Positions 1 through 9,157 of a DNA stretch of 64,000 nt are shown in pieces. The notes below the pieces were generated by a model, which searched no databases, was not told where the DNA came from, and worked only from the letters and a program-made list of their open reading frames with translations. Numbering within the stretch: position 1 is the first letter of the stretch; every line of letters begins with the position of its first letter. Both the position numbers and the translations under genes were made by a program. Origin of the DNA: Mucilaginibacter sp. (lineage in GTDB: Bacteria > Bacteroidota > Bacteroidia > Sphingobacteriales > Sphingobacteriaceae). The stretch is taken from the NCBI RefSeq assembly GCF_028288225.1, contig NZ_JAQBOC010000074.1, positions 1-64,000 on the forward strand, read 5' to 3'.

Positions 1-75
1 CTGCAAATCCCGGTAAGATACTCCACCTTTTAAATACTCTGAAACGATGGCTGACTTGTTTATATTATGATTCAT
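1..75 (-). CDS. Transposase or HTH protein, N-terminal fragment cut by window edge
   Basis: Reading the minus strand from an ATG at 75 to the left edge gives 25 uninterrupted codons starting MNHNINKSAIVSEYL and ending SYRDLQ. This resembles the first helices of the helix-turn-helix domain that opens IS3- or IS630-type transposase OrfA proteins, where a GGxSYRxLx stretch begins the recognition region. The sequence just outside the start, near 92-115 (TGTCAACCTATTTTAGGG), could be the terminal repeat of such an element. Only 25 residues are visible, so an ordinary HTH regulator is equally possible. The gene continues beyond the window. Confidence 0.4.
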   Translation of the reverse strand, partial: MNHNINKSAIVSEYLKGGVSYRDLQ

Positions 76-337
76 CTTTCCACTGTTTATTTGTCAACCT
101 ATTTTAGGGAAAGTCAGTTGAAAAAAATGGAACGCTTTGCCGGCGTGAATACACAAACTTGCGCTTCGCCTCATCTAAAACTACGGCTGCTCATGGTTGG
201 AGAAGGGTTGGGATTAGGTGACCGTTTGCTTATGTCGAACTCTCGTTAATGACATTGGTCAATCCAGGCCATTATTATTTTTAACACCATGCAACGTAGT
301 GAAACAAAAAGTAGTCTAATAGATAAATAAACTTAAA
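76..337. other. Intergenic region with possible IS end and degenerate dispersed repeat
   Basis: No credible gene is seen here. About 92-115 may be an insertion-sequence end belonging to the truncated gene on its left. Around 197-225 the sequence TTGGAGAAGGGTTGGGATT resembles the purine-rich GGAGAGGG-type repeat common in intergenic DNA of this phylum. The rest is AT-rich and must contain the promoter of the DUF4097 gene, which I could not place with confidence. Confidence 0.4.
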
Positions 338-1375
338 ATGATGAAAACTTACCTTGCACTATTATTAATTGCCTGCTCAAGCACGGTTGCTTTGGCCCAG
401 GGCAATTCGGATAAAACTCCTTATCAAACCAAATCATTAGCTAATGACGCTATTAAGGATGTATTTGTAAAGACATCGGGCGGCAGTATTTCTGTTAGCG
501 GAGGAGGCGAATCACCCCGTATTGAAATCTATGTACGCGGCAATAATGGCCAGGAGCTTTCAAAAGAAGAAATTGACAAACGCCTTAGTGATGACTATGA
601 GCTTAATGTTTCTGTAAGTAATCACGAATTACATGCAACTGCAAAAAGAAAGCATGAAGGAAATTTTAACTGGAGAAGGCAACTGAGCATTTCTTTTAAA
701 ATATTTACGCCAAGGCAAGTTGCTACTCATCTAAATACCAGCGGCGGAAGTATCCACCTGGACAATTTAACCGGTGCTCAGGAATTTAGCACCAGTGGCG
801 GCAGTTTGCACATGGATAACCTGGCTGGTCTGATAAAAGGCGAAACGTCAGGCGGTAGTATTGATGTTAGCAATTCAAAAGATAATATCAACCTTGAAAC
901 AAGCGGCGGAAGCATCCGTGCAAAAAATTGCCAGGGTAAAATAAAGCTGGAAACATCAGGTGGTTCATTACACCTTGAAGCATTAAATGGTTCAATTACT
1001 GCTAACACAAGTGGAGGCAGCATCCAGGCAAATGATATAAAGGGTGAGTTAATTACCGGCACATCTGGCGGCAGTGTTAATTTATCAGCCATGGCCTGCA
1101 GCCTTAATGCATCTACAAGTGGTGGCAGCATGCACGTAGATATGCAACAGTTAGGAAAATACGTTAAGCTTGATGTTAGCGGAGGGCATGTTGATCTGAA
1201 GCTTCCCTCAGGCCAGGGCATGACCCTTAATTTGTCTGCAAGTAAAATAAATACAGCCCACATAAGCAATTTTAGCGGTGAGTGGGAAAAAGACCATGTA
1301 AAAGGTACTTTAAACGGGGGCGGGGTGCCGGTTAATGTTGATGCCAGCGATAACCTGACTATAAGCTTTAATTAG
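338..1375 (+). CDS. Secreted DUF4097-family protein with SGGS beta-strand repeats
   Basis: A 345-residue protein with a clear signal peptide (hydrophobic residues 4-18, cleavage near ALAQ-GN) and no other membrane segment, so it is exported to the periplasm or surface. From residue 46 to about 290 it carries some ten repeats centred on (T/V)SGG(S/H) followed by an alternating hydrophobic strand, spaced about 16-21 residues. This is the pattern of DUF4097 (putative adhesin) beta-strand repeat proteins, which are expected to form a stacked right-handed beta structure. Two adjacent ATG codons at 338 and 341 are both usable starts. It stands alone before the permease array and ends in a strong hairpin terminator. 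Its function is unknown; the adhesin label is only a family name. Confidence 0.85.
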   Translation: MMKTYLALLLIACSSTVALAQGNSDKTPYQTKSLANDAIKDVFVKTSGGSISVSGGGESPRIEIYVRGNNGQELSKEEIDKRLSDDYELNVSVSNHELHATAKRKHEGNFNWRRQLSISFKIFTPRQVATHLNTSGGSIHLDNLTGAQEFSTSGGSLHMDNLAGLIKGETSGGSIDVSNSKDNINLETSGGSIRAKNCQGKIKLETSGGSLHLEALNGSITANTSGGSIQANDIKGELITGTSGGSVNLSAMACSLNASTSGGSMHVDMQQLGKYVKLDVSGGHVDLKLPSGQGMTLNLSASKINTAHISNFSGEWEKDHVKGTLNGGGVPVNVDASDNLTISFN

Positions 1376-1396
1376 TAGATTCAAATAGTTTTGATC

Positions 1397-1440
1397 AACG
1401 GTTCTGATGTGCTAATGGTGGCATATCAGAACCGTTTTTT
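1397..1440 (+). terminator. Rho-independent terminator after DUF4097 gene
   Basis: The arms AACGGTTCTGATGTGC and GCATATCAGAACCGTT pair over 16 positions with one G-U pair, and a T run follows. It lies 21 bases after the stop codon and separates this gene from the permease array. Confidence 0.85.
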
Positions 1441-1473
1441 GTTTTATCCCCATCATAGGTTTTAACTTCAATC

Positions 1474-1506
1474 AAATCCGAAATCGGAATTCCGAAATCC
1501 GAAATC
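1474..1506. repeat. Dispersed TCCGAAAT word repeat
   Basis: The word TCCGAAAT occurs repeatedly around a central GGAATTCC palindrome. A sister copy with the same word in inverted order lies at 53612-53645 next to lepA. It sits in the roughly 320-base gene-free stretch before the first permease gene. Confidence 0.5.
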
Positions 1507-1515
1507 AAAAACTAC

Positions 1516-1554
1516 TGTCCGCAGGCGTAACACAGGGTGTTCGTTAATGATACA
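1516..1554 (-). promoter_or_regulatory. 39-bp dyad operator/enhancer element, copy A (inverted)
   Basis: On the minus strand this reads TGTATCATTAACGAACACC followed by CTGTGTTACGCCTGCGGACA. By eye it matches copy B (14422-14460) at 32 of 39 positions and copy C (27133-27171) at 28 of 39. The shared layout is TGT, then a near-palindrome around AACACC-N-GGTGTT, then ACA. Copy A is reversed relative to its downstream gene while B and C are in the forward direction, which suits a dimer-binding activator site rather than a core promoter. It ends 53 bases before the GG of the promoter-like box at 1605. Confidence 0.65.
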
Positions 1555-1604
1555 GTTATAATTAAAATTAAAATACAATTAATTGATTTGCAATATGTTA
1601 TATA

Positions 1605-1624
1605 ATTGGTATGTATTTTAAACC
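1605..1624 (+). promoter_or_regulatory. Promoter-like box, permeases 1-5
   Basis: ATTGGTATGTATTTTAAACC is almost identical to the box at 14513 and similar to that at 27224, each at the same distance from a 39-bp element. The TTGG-N-A-N-G part fits the -24 half of a sigma-54 promoter. The expected GC of the -12 half is AA here, so sigma-54 use is a hypothesis. The first permease starts 92 bases after the GG. Confidence 0.5.
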
Positions 1625-1699
1625 TATTATTAAAAAAACGAACAATACACAAGGGGATTCTAATGGCAGTTAGCAAATCCCCACCAATAAATTAATTAG

Positions 1700-4120
1700 A
1701 TGATTAAAAACTTTATAATAACAGCCTGGCGAAATTTGAGGAGAAACAAAGTATTCTCGCTTATAAACGTTTTTGGATTAGCGGTTGGATTAACCTGCTG
1801 TATGCTTATAAGCGCTTATTTATACCAGGAATTAACATACGATACTTATTCTGCAAATGCTAAACAGCTGTATAGAGTAGGTTTGCGTACCGATGCAAAT
1901 GATGCCAATAATTATCCGAATGTTGATATAGCAGTAGGGCAGGGCATAAAAAATGCGTACCCCGAAGTGCTGGCTACCACCCGCTTGGAAAACCGTGGAC
2001 CGGTATTTGTAAAATACAATGATAAGCAGTTTAAGGAAGAGAAAATTGTACTGATTGATTCAAATTTTCTCCAGTTATTTTCAATCCCCTTATTAGAAGG
2101 TGATATTAAAACTTCGCTTACCGAACCCAATAGTGCAGTTATAACAAAAGCTTTTGCATTGAAGTATTTTGGTAATTCATCAGCTCTAAATAAAGTTCTG
2201 ACCATAGCGGATGTACCTACCAGGATTACCGGTGTTATTGATAAAGTTCCGGATAACTCGCATTTTCATGCTGATGCGTTTATGAGTATCTCAACTTTTA
2301 TAACTGCTTCAACAAAACAAACGTGGAGCAATATTGGCTATTACACCTACCTGTTGCTAAACAAAAACGCTGACATCAAAAAACTGGAAGCAAGTTTCCC
2401 GCAGCTGGTAACCAAACATGTGGTGCCTGAAATTCAGACTGACATGGGGGTTAGCCTGGCCGAAGCTCAAAAATCTGTAAATACCTTTAAGTTTTTTTTA
2501 CAACCTATAACTGACATTCACCTGCACTCGGCAACCAAATATGAATTTGAGGCCAATGGTGATATTCACTATGTGTACATATTTGGCGCCCTGGCATTAT
2601 TTATTTTACTGTTAGCCTGTATCAACTTTACCAATCTTTCAACTGCAAGCTCGTCAAAACGCTCAAAAGAAATTGGGATCAGAAAAGTATTAGGATCCGA
2701 GAAAAACAAGCTGGTTTCGCAATTCCTTACAGAATCTGTGATGCTTACGGCCTTAGCAATGCTTTTTGCACTGGGTATAATTTACCTGTTGCTGCCATAT
2801 TTTAATAATCTGGCCGGCAAACACATTAACTTCGGATTTTTCCTGAATTACCAGGCTCTGATTTTAGAAATTACCCTTACAATATTTGTTGGCGTGGTAG
2901 CGGGTATTTATCCTGCATTTTTCCTATCGTCATTTAAAATCCTGGCAGTGTTAAAAGGGAATAGCGTGGCTCAAACTGCAGGCAAAGGTGGATTACGCAG
3001 CAGCTTAATTGTGTTTCAGTTTGCTATATCAACTGCACTTATTATAGCAACCTTTGTGGTTTACCAGCAACTGCATTATATGCAAAACAAAAAATTGGGT
3101 TATGATAAAAACCAGGTTTTGGTAATTAACGATGCCTACACGCTTGGTAATAATATCAATGCTTTTAAACAACAGCTTTTAAATGATAACAGAGTGGTAA
3201 ATGCTACTATATCAAGCAGTGTGCCTGGTTATAATGGGGGCGTTGATGGCACACAAATTTATGCCAAAGATGTTGCTGATAAAGGCACCCGGTCTGAAAT
3301 CCACACAAATATTTTTCATGTGGATAATACCTATATCCCAACATTGGGCATTCAATTAATTAAAGGGCGAAACTTTTATCCGAATGCTCCCGGCGATTCG
3401 GCTTCGGTTATTATTAACGAAGCAGCTGTACGCGATCTGGGTTGGGGAAATACTAATCCGCTTGGAAAAACAATTATTCGCTCGGGGCAGCGGCATTTTA
3501 CAGTTGTTGGGGTAGTAAAGGATTTCCACTATACATCGGCCAAACAAAAAATTGTTTCATTAATGATGTTGAGCGGACATAGTACAGGGTCAGTAATAGT
3601 TAAAATAAAAGCTGCAGATGTTCATACACTTGTAAATGATATTAAAAACCAGTGGACCGCTTTCAATCCTGGCGGCGTGTTTAACTACACATTTTTAGAC
3701 CAGCAATTTGCTTCGCTATACAACACCGAGGAACGTACCGGGCAAATATTCACATCATTTGCTGTTATCGCTGTAATTATAGCCAGCCTTGGCCTGTTTG
3801 GTTTAGCAGCGTTTATGATCCGCCAGCGGGTAAAAGAAATAGGGATCAGGAAGGTTTTAGGTGCAACATCGGGCAGCATTACAGTAATGCTATCAAAAGA
3901 GTTTTTAAAGCTGATAGTTATTGCATCGTTAATTGCTTTCCCGATAACATGGTATGCCATGAGTAAATGGTTACAGGATTTTGCCTACCGGATAGATATT
4001 CAATGGTGGGTATTTGTACTGGCGGCAGGTATAGCTTTATTGGTAGCTACAATTACAATCAGCTTCCAATCAATTAAAGCAGCCCTGGCAAACCCGGTGA
4101 ATAGCCTGCGTTCTGAGTGA
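1700..4120 (+). CDS. MacB/FtsX-type ABC permease 1 of 10
   Basis: An 806-residue inner-membrane permease with the layout shared by all ten array members. It has a short basic N-terminus (MIKNFIITAWRNLRRN), TM1 near 18-42, a first MacB-type periplasmic domain to about 285, a first FtsX block (about 290-415, with EIGIRKVLG from 324), another TM near 430-455, a second periplasmic domain, and a C-terminal FtsX block (second EIGIRKVLG from 713) ending NPVNSLRSE. There is no nucleotide-binding domain, so it depends on a separate ATPase, probably the one at 27346. MacB relatives move substrate within the periplasm toward TolC rather than across the inner membrane. The substrate is unknown. It is closest in TM1 to permease 8. 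Confidence 0.93.
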   Translation: MIKNFIITAWRNLRRNKVFSLINVFGLAVGLTCCMLISAYLYQELTYDTYSANAKQLYRVGLRTDANDANNYPNVDIAVGQGIKNAYPEVLATTRLENRGPVFVKYNDKQFKEEKIVLIDSNFLQLFSIPLLEGDIKTSLTEPNSAVITKAFALKYFGNSSALNKVLTIADVPTRITGVIDKVPDNSHFHADAFMSISTFITASTKQTWSNIGYYTYLLLNKNADIKKLEASFPQLVTKHVVPEIQTDMGVSLAEAQKSVNTFKFFLQPITDIHLHSATKYEFEANGDIHYVYIFGALALFILLLACINFTNLSTASSSKRSKEIGIRKVLGSEKNKLVSQFLTESVMLTALAMLFALGIIYLLLPYFNNLAGKHINFGFFLNYQALILEITLTIFVGVVAGIYPAFFLSSFKILAVLKGNSVAQTAGKGGLRSSLIVFQFAISTALIIATFVVYQQLHYMQNKKLGYDKNQVLVINDAYTLGNNINAFKQQLLNDNRVVNATISSSVPGYNGGVDGTQIYAKDVADKGTRSEIHTNIFHVDNTYIPTLGIQLIKGRNFYPNAPGDSASVIINEAAVRDLGWGNTNPLGKTIIRSGQRHFTVVGVVKDFHYTSAKQKIVSLMMLSGHSTGSVIVKIKAADVHTLVNDIKNQWTAFNPGGVFNYTFLDQQFASLYNTEERTGQIFTSFAVIAVIIASLGLFGLAAFMIRQRVKEIGIRKVLGATSGSITVMLSKEFLKLIVIASLIAFPITWYAMSKWLQDFAYRIDIQWWVFVLAAGIALLVATITISFQSIKAALANPVNSLRSE

Positions 4121-4238
4121 GGTTGGTCATTAGGCACTAGTCATTTGTGGATTAGACTAATTATCCAATAATACAATTTACAACCTCAAAGCACGAATGA
4201 CTAATGACAGCGAAGCGAATGACAAATGACTAAATACA
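4121..4238 (+). repeat. Array spacer repeat 1, palindromic
   Basis: The left part carries TTGGTCATTAG and CTAGTCATTTG, and the right part AATGACTAATGACAGC and GAATGACAAATGAC, ending six bases before the next ATG. The core (CATTTGTGGATTAGACTA, then CAATTTACAACC) aligns with the spacers at 9158 and 24511. It is a homologous repeat rather than random spacer DNA. Confidence 0.75.
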
Positions 4239-6608
4239 ATGATAAAAAACTACTTCAAAACCGCGTGGCGGAATCTGGTAAAGAATAAATTTTATTCAGC
4301 AATCAATATTGCCGGACTTACTATAGGCATGGCAATCGGGATGCTTATTTTATTATGGGTACAGGATGAGCTAAGCTTTGATTCTTTTCATACAAAAACA
4401 AAAAACATCTACCGTGTTAATTCATTTTTGGGAAGCGGGAGCACCAAAAGAATTTGGGATAATGCACAGGCGCCGGTAGCAACTTATGCTTTAAAAGAAG
4501 TGCCTGGTGTTAAAAATGCGGTACGTATAACCCATGCCTACAATAGCGTTTTTGGTTATAAGGATAAGCTATTAAAAGAAGAAAATGCAGCATATACCGA
4601 TCCTTCGCTTTTTAGGATGTTTGATTTTAGATGGATAAAAGGAGATGCCAAAAATCCATTCCCTAATAATCAGTCTGTAATCATCACACAATCTACAGCG
4701 AAAAAGTATTTTGGGGAAGAAGACCCTATAGGGAAAGTGTTACAGCAAGATCATAAGGACAATTATACAGTGAGCGGTGTAATTGCTGATTTTCCGGATA
4801 ACTCAAGCATAAATTATAATATGCTGTTCTCAATGAACCTGGTAGCCAGGGAATATAACGGCAAGGGTTTCTGGAAATCACTTGATAGCAACTGGGGTAA
4901 TTTTGGGTATACTACTTTCTTTGAAATTCAACCCGGTACGCCTATAAAACCCATTGGGGAAAAACTGATCCGGATCCAGGCAAAAAATGCACCATGGATA
5001 AAGGTGAATTTAAAGGAGAATGCCTATCAGTTACAACCACTTTCAACAATTCACCTGTACCAGGCAGATGGCACAGCATCAGGAATGCAAACGGTTAATA
5101 TATTTTTAATTGTTGCTGTTTTAATATTGCTGATAGCCTGTATCAATTATGTTAATCTTTCAACCGCCCGGTCGATGATCCGCGCAAAAGAGGTAAGCAT
5201 CCGTAAAATTGTAGGCGCTCAAAAAACACAACTGTTTGCACAGTTTATTATTGAAACAGTTCTGTTTTTTGGTATCGCGCTGGTATTTGCATATGTCTTA
5301 ATTACCCTGCTAATGCCATATTATAACCAGATCTCGGGAAAACACATGCACCTTAACCTTGCCGATCCCGCAGTATGGAAAATAGTTTCGGTTACTGTTA
5401 TCGGTACATTGCTGGCATCATCTATCTATCCATCTATATTGTTATCGTCTTTTGAACCATTAAAGGCATTAAAAGGGAAAATAACATTAGGCGTGGGTAA
5501 TGTTACTTTCAGGAAGATATTGGTTACCACCCAGTTTGTTTTTTCGGTTACCCTGATAATTGTTACCCTGGTAATTGGCAAACAATTAAAATATATCCGT
5601 GAAAAAGACCCGGGTTATGACCGTTCGCAGGTTTTCTCTTTCAATATGGGCGAAATGCAAAAACACCAGGATGTGGTTAAAGCTGAATTAAGAAATCATC
5701 CGGGGATTGAGGCTGTAACTTCATCGGATAATAACCTGGTAAATAACATGCATACCACTGCAGGTGTAAACTGGGATGGGAAAGACCCTAATGCCGGTAT
5801 CGTTATACATCACCTGGGGATAGATGAGAAGTTTATCCCGTTGATGAAAATTAAATTATTGGCCGGAAATAATTTTTCGGGTGTAAAATCAGACTCAGCC
5901 CGTTTTATCTTAAACGAAACAGCCGTTAAATTAACCGGGATAAAAAATCCCATTGGTAAACGCCTGAAGTTACAGGAAACCGAGGGAACCATTATTGGAG
6001 TTGTAAAAGATTTTAATACAGCATCGTTAAAAGAAAGGATTGAACCTACTGTAATTTATTTTGAGCCTAACGGTCGTTTACTTTATGTAAAAACCACCGG
6101 TAAAAATGCCGCCAAAGCCATTGCTGCGGCTAACCGCTTATGGAACCGGTATAATCCGGGTTTTCCCTTTGAGTATAGCTTTATGGATGAAGAATATGGC
6201 AACCTGTATAAAACCGACCAGCGAACAGGCATTTTATTTAACCTTTTTTCTGCAATCGCAATTATCATTTCATGTCTTGGCTTGTTAGGATTAGCAACAT
6301 ATACAGCACAGATCATGACAAAAGAGATCGGGATCCGCAAAGTACTGGGTGCGAGCGTATCCAGTATAGTAACCCTGGTTTCGAAAGATTTTTTGAGGCT
6401 GGTTTTGCTTTCTATCGCAATAGGTTCGCCAATTGCATGGTGGGCTATGAATAAATGGCTGCAAAATTTTGTTTACCGGATCGATATTAACTGGGTGATA
6501 TTTCTTTTGGCAGGTTTAATGGCTGTAGGAATTGCATTGATAACTATCAGCTTCCAGTCAATAAAAGCGGCCATTGCAAACCCGGTGAAGAGCCTGCGTT
6601 CCGAGTAA
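4239..6608 (+). CDS. MacB/FtsX-type ABC permease 2 of 10
   Basis: A 789-residue permease. TM1 lies in GLTIGMAIGMLILLWVQDEL, and the FtsX signatures are EVSIRKIVG from 318 and EIGIRKVLG from 696. The C-terminus is NPVKSLRSE. The LWVQDEL segment after TM1 is shared with permease 7, suggesting that these two form a subfamily although five genes apart. The reading frame is intact and all expected blocks are present. It has no ATPase domain. Transcription probably comes from the box at 1605, because nothing like that box is present in the 118-base spacer before it. Confidence 0.93.
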   Translation: MIKNYFKTAWRNLVKNKFYSAINIAGLTIGMAIGMLILLWVQDELSFDSFHTKTKNIYRVNSFLGSGSTKRIWDNAQAPVATYALKEVPGVKNAVRITHAYNSVFGYKDKLLKEENAAYTDPSLFRMFDFRWIKGDAKNPFPNNQSVIITQSTAKKYFGEEDPIGKVLQQDHKDNYTVSGVIADFPDNSSINYNMLFSMNLVAREYNGKGFWKSLDSNWGNFGYTTFFEIQPGTPIKPIGEKLIRIQAKNAPWIKVNLKENAYQLQPLSTIHLYQADGTASGMQTVNIFLIVAVLILLIACINYVNLSTARSMIRAKEVSIRKIVGAQKTQLFAQFIIETVLFFGIALVFAYVLITLLMPYYNQISGKHMHLNLADPAVWKIVSVTVIGTLLASSIYPSILLSSFEPLKALKGKITLGVGNVTFRKILVTTQFVFSVTLIIVTLVIGKQLKYIREKDPGYDRSQVFSFNMGEMQKHQDVVKAELRNHPGIEAVTSSDNNLVNNMHTTAGVNWDGKDPNAGIVIHHLGIDEKFIPLMKIKLLAGNNFSGVKSDSARFILNETAVKLTGIKNPIGKRLKLQETEGTIIGVVKDFNTASLKERIEPTVIYFEPNGRLLYVKTTGKNAAKAIAAANRLWNRYNPGFPFEYSFMDEEYGNLYKTDQRTGILFNLFSAIAIIISCLGLLGLATYTAQIMTKEIGIRKVLGASVSSIVTLVSKDFLRLVLLSIAIGSPIAWWAMNKWLQNFVYRIDINWVIFLLAGLMAVGIALITISFQSIKAAIANPVKSLRSE

Positions 6609-6721
6609 GATTAGTCATTGGGCATTAGTCATTTGTTTAACCGGATGATTAATCAAAATGACCAATGACACAGCTTTAAGACACTAATGACCAATGACAC
6701 AATGACTAATGACTAAATAAA
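6609..6721 (+). repeat. Array spacer repeat 2, palindromic
   Basis: Left arm words are TTAGTCATTGGGCATTAGTC. The middle has GGATGATTAATC, and the right part has several CTAATGAC words ending in CTAATGACTAAATAAA just before the ATG at 6722. The right half differs from the spacers at 4121 and 9158, lacking the GCGAAGCGAATG stretch. Confidence 0.7.
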
Positions 6722-9157
6722 ATGATAAAGAACTATTTGAGGAGTGCTTTCAGAAATATCAAAAGGCACCCGTTTATCTCATTCATCAACATATTTGGCT
6801 TAACCGTGGGGTTAACCTGCTGCTTGCTTATTTTGGCTTATATTATAAATGAGCGCAGCTATGATAAATTTAACAAGAACGCTAAGGATATATACAGGGT
6901 AACCCGGATCTTTTACACTGCGCCGGGAGTTGAAAACCTGCACCTGAGCGCGGTTGCGCCGCCCTTTGGCCCTTTGCTTAAAAATGCATTTTCTGACATA
7001 AAAAAAATGACCAGGATGCTGCCAAACGGAACAGTTGCCTTAAAGTACAACGACAAGCTTTTTAATGAAAAGAATGCCGTTTTTGCTGATGAGAACTTTT
7101 TCGCGCTGTTTAATACACCGATAGTAAAGGGCGATGCTAAAAACGGTTTGCTTAACCCTTACAGCATAATGCTCTCAGAGGATATGGCTAAAAAATATTT
7201 TGGCGATGAAAATCCAATAAACAAATCCATTTTACTGGATAACCCAAAGCATGATTTTAAAGTGACCGGTGTTTTCAAGGCATTCCCGGCTAATTCGCAT
7301 ATGCATCCTGAAATATTAATGTCATTTAATACTCTAAAGGATTCGGCTATTTATGGTGAAAAACAATTGCAAACTAATTATGGCAACAACTCATTTTATA
7401 CCTATCTGCTTTTCCCTAAAGATTACAATGTTGAACGGGTTAAAGCGCAGTTACCTGATTTTCTTGATAAATATGTCAGTTTCCAAGGTCTGCCCGGGAA
7501 CCTGAAAACCCACCAGGTAACAAAGCTGGAACTGCAAAATTTGACTGACATTCACCTTAAGTCGCACCTTGATGATGAGATTGAGGAAAACGGCGATGTA
7601 AAACGCGTATATATATTTTCAGCAATTGCTCTCTTTATTTTGCTGATAGCCTGTATAAACTACATGAATTTGTCTACTGCCAGGTCGGCCTTAAGGGCAA
7701 AGGAAATTGGGATCAGGAAGGTAATAGGAGCACAGCGGAAAGAGATCATCAGCCAGTTCCTAAGCGAATCGGTATTAATTACCTGGATGGCGCTCATCCT
7801 TGCTGTTATATTAACGCTTTTACTAATACCATTTGTAAATAAGCTGTCCAGCCAGTTTTTATCGTTCAATAGTTTGCTGCAGTGGAATATTTTATTGCCG
7901 TTAATCGCGCTTCCGTTTGTTATCGGGTTGATAAGCGGTATCTACCCGGCAATTTTTATGTCATCATTTCTACCTGTAAAAGTTCTGAAGGGAATAATAA
8001 AAACAGGATCGGGTGGTATTTCTTTCAGGAAGGTGCTGGTAGTAGTACAGTTTTCAATTTCTATAATTTTAATTGTGGCGACAACTGTTGTGTTTCAGCA
8101 GCTCCAATACATCCAAAAATTGGCGTTGGGTTTTAATAAAGATCATATTATAACGATGAATTACCCGAATGCCTTAACCAAACAATATGAAGCATTTAAA
8201 AATGATTTAAAAAGAAACACAACCGTTAAAGAAATAGGCATCTCATCCCGCATTCCATCCGGGCGCTTACTGGACGATCAGAATGCAAAGATAATAGAGG
8301 GGGGATCATTGCAACCCATCAAAATCGACCTTAAATATATCACCGCCGATTATGGTTTTATTCCAACCTATGGCATGCAAATGGCAGCAGGACGGAACTT
8401 CTCAAAAGCTTTTGCGAACGATACCAACAATTTTATTATTAATGAGGAAGCAGTAAGGGAATTTGGCTGGAAAACAGCTGAAAACGCATTGGATAAGGAT
8501 ATGGTGTATGGCAGTACCAAAGGAAAAATAGTGGGAGTAGTTAAAGATTTTCATTTTGAATCGTTGCATCAGAAGATCATCCCGTTATTATTTAGTTTGC
8601 CGTCGCCTAACAATTACTATGGTAAAATTTCGATAAAGGTTGACGGCAATAATACCAAAGCCGCAATAGCTGCTGTTGAACAAACATGGCACAAATACCT
8701 GCCCGAAACACCATTTGATTTTACTTTCCTGGACGAACGGTTTGGCCAGCTTTACAACAGTGAACAGCAGCAGGGGAGTCTGTTCACAATATTCTCGTGT
8801 ATTGCTATATTTATTGCATGCCTTGGCTTGTTTGGTTTATCGGCCTTTACCATAACACAAAGGGTTAAAGAAATTGGTGTGCGCAAAGTATTGGGTGCCA
8901 GTGTTCCGCAGATAGTTACCGAGCTTTCCAAAGATTTTTTAAAGCTTGTTTTGATAGCGATGATAATTGGGTTACCTGTAGCTTTTTTTTCAATGAATAA
9001 GTGGTTTTTAGGTGATTTTGCATTCCGCATTGACATTAGCTGGTGGGTATTGTTGATGGCGGGTGTAATAGCTCTGATTATCGCTTTTTTTACCATAAGC
9101 TTTCAATCAATTAAAGCAGCACTGGCAAATCCGGTGAAGAGTCTGCGTTCCGAGTGA
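6722..9157 (+). CDS. MacB/FtsX-type ABC permease 3 of 10
   Basis: An 811-residue permease with FtsX signatures EIGIRKVIG from 328 and EIGVRKVLG from 717, ending NPVKSLRSE. It is the sister of permease 4. The two share long identical stretches (FISFINIFGLTVGLTCCLLI, the following YIINE, VAPPFGPLLKNAF), far more than any other pair, so this is a recent tandem duplication. The periplasmic loops have diverged most, which is where substrate or partner contact would be expected. Confidence 0.93.
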   Translation: MIKNYLRSAFRNIKRHPFISFINIFGLTVGLTCCLLILAYIINERSYDKFNKNAKDIYRVTRIFYTAPGVENLHLSAVAPPFGPLLKNAFSDIKKMTRMLPNGTVALKYNDKLFNEKNAVFADENFFALFNTPIVKGDAKNGLLNPYSIMLSEDMAKKYFGDENPINKSILLDNPKHDFKVTGVFKAFPANSHMHPEILMSFNTLKDSAIYGEKQLQTNYGNNSFYTYLLFPKDYNVERVKAQLPDFLDKYVSFQGLPGNLKTHQVTKLELQNLTDIHLKSHLDDEIEENGDVKRVYIFSAIALFILLIACINYMNLSTARSALRAKEIGIRKVIGAQRKEIISQFLSESVLITWMALILAVILTLLLIPFVNKLSSQFLSFNSLLQWNILLPLIALPFVIGLISGIYPAIFMSSFLPVKVLKGIIKTGSGGISFRKVLVVVQFSISIILIVATTVVFQQLQYIQKLALGFNKDHIITMNYPNALTKQYEAFKNDLKRNTTVKEIGISSRIPSGRLLDDQNAKIIEGGSLQPIKIDLKYITADYGFIPTYGMQMAAGRNFSKAFANDTNNFIINEEAVREFGWKTAENALDKDMVYGSTKGKIVGVVKDFHFESLHQKIIPLLFSLPSPNNYYGKISIKVDGNNTKAAIAAVEQTWHKYLPETPFDFTFLDERFGQLYNSEQQQGSLFTIFSCIAIFIACLGLFGLSAFTITQRVKEIGVRKVLGASVPQIVTELSKDFLKLVLIAMIIGLPVAFFSMNKWFLGDFAFRIDISWWVLLMAGVIALIIAFFTISFQSIKAALANPVKSLRSE

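Noticed and set aside
67..249. Plus-strand 60-codon frame before the DUF4097 gene
   Set aside because: It overlaps the probable IS end and a degenerate dispersed repeat, and the translation has no protein-like pattern.
778..1269. Long minus-strand frame inside the DUF4097 gene
   Set aside because: It is a shadow produced by the regular SGGS codon repeats, and has no plausible start context or domain.
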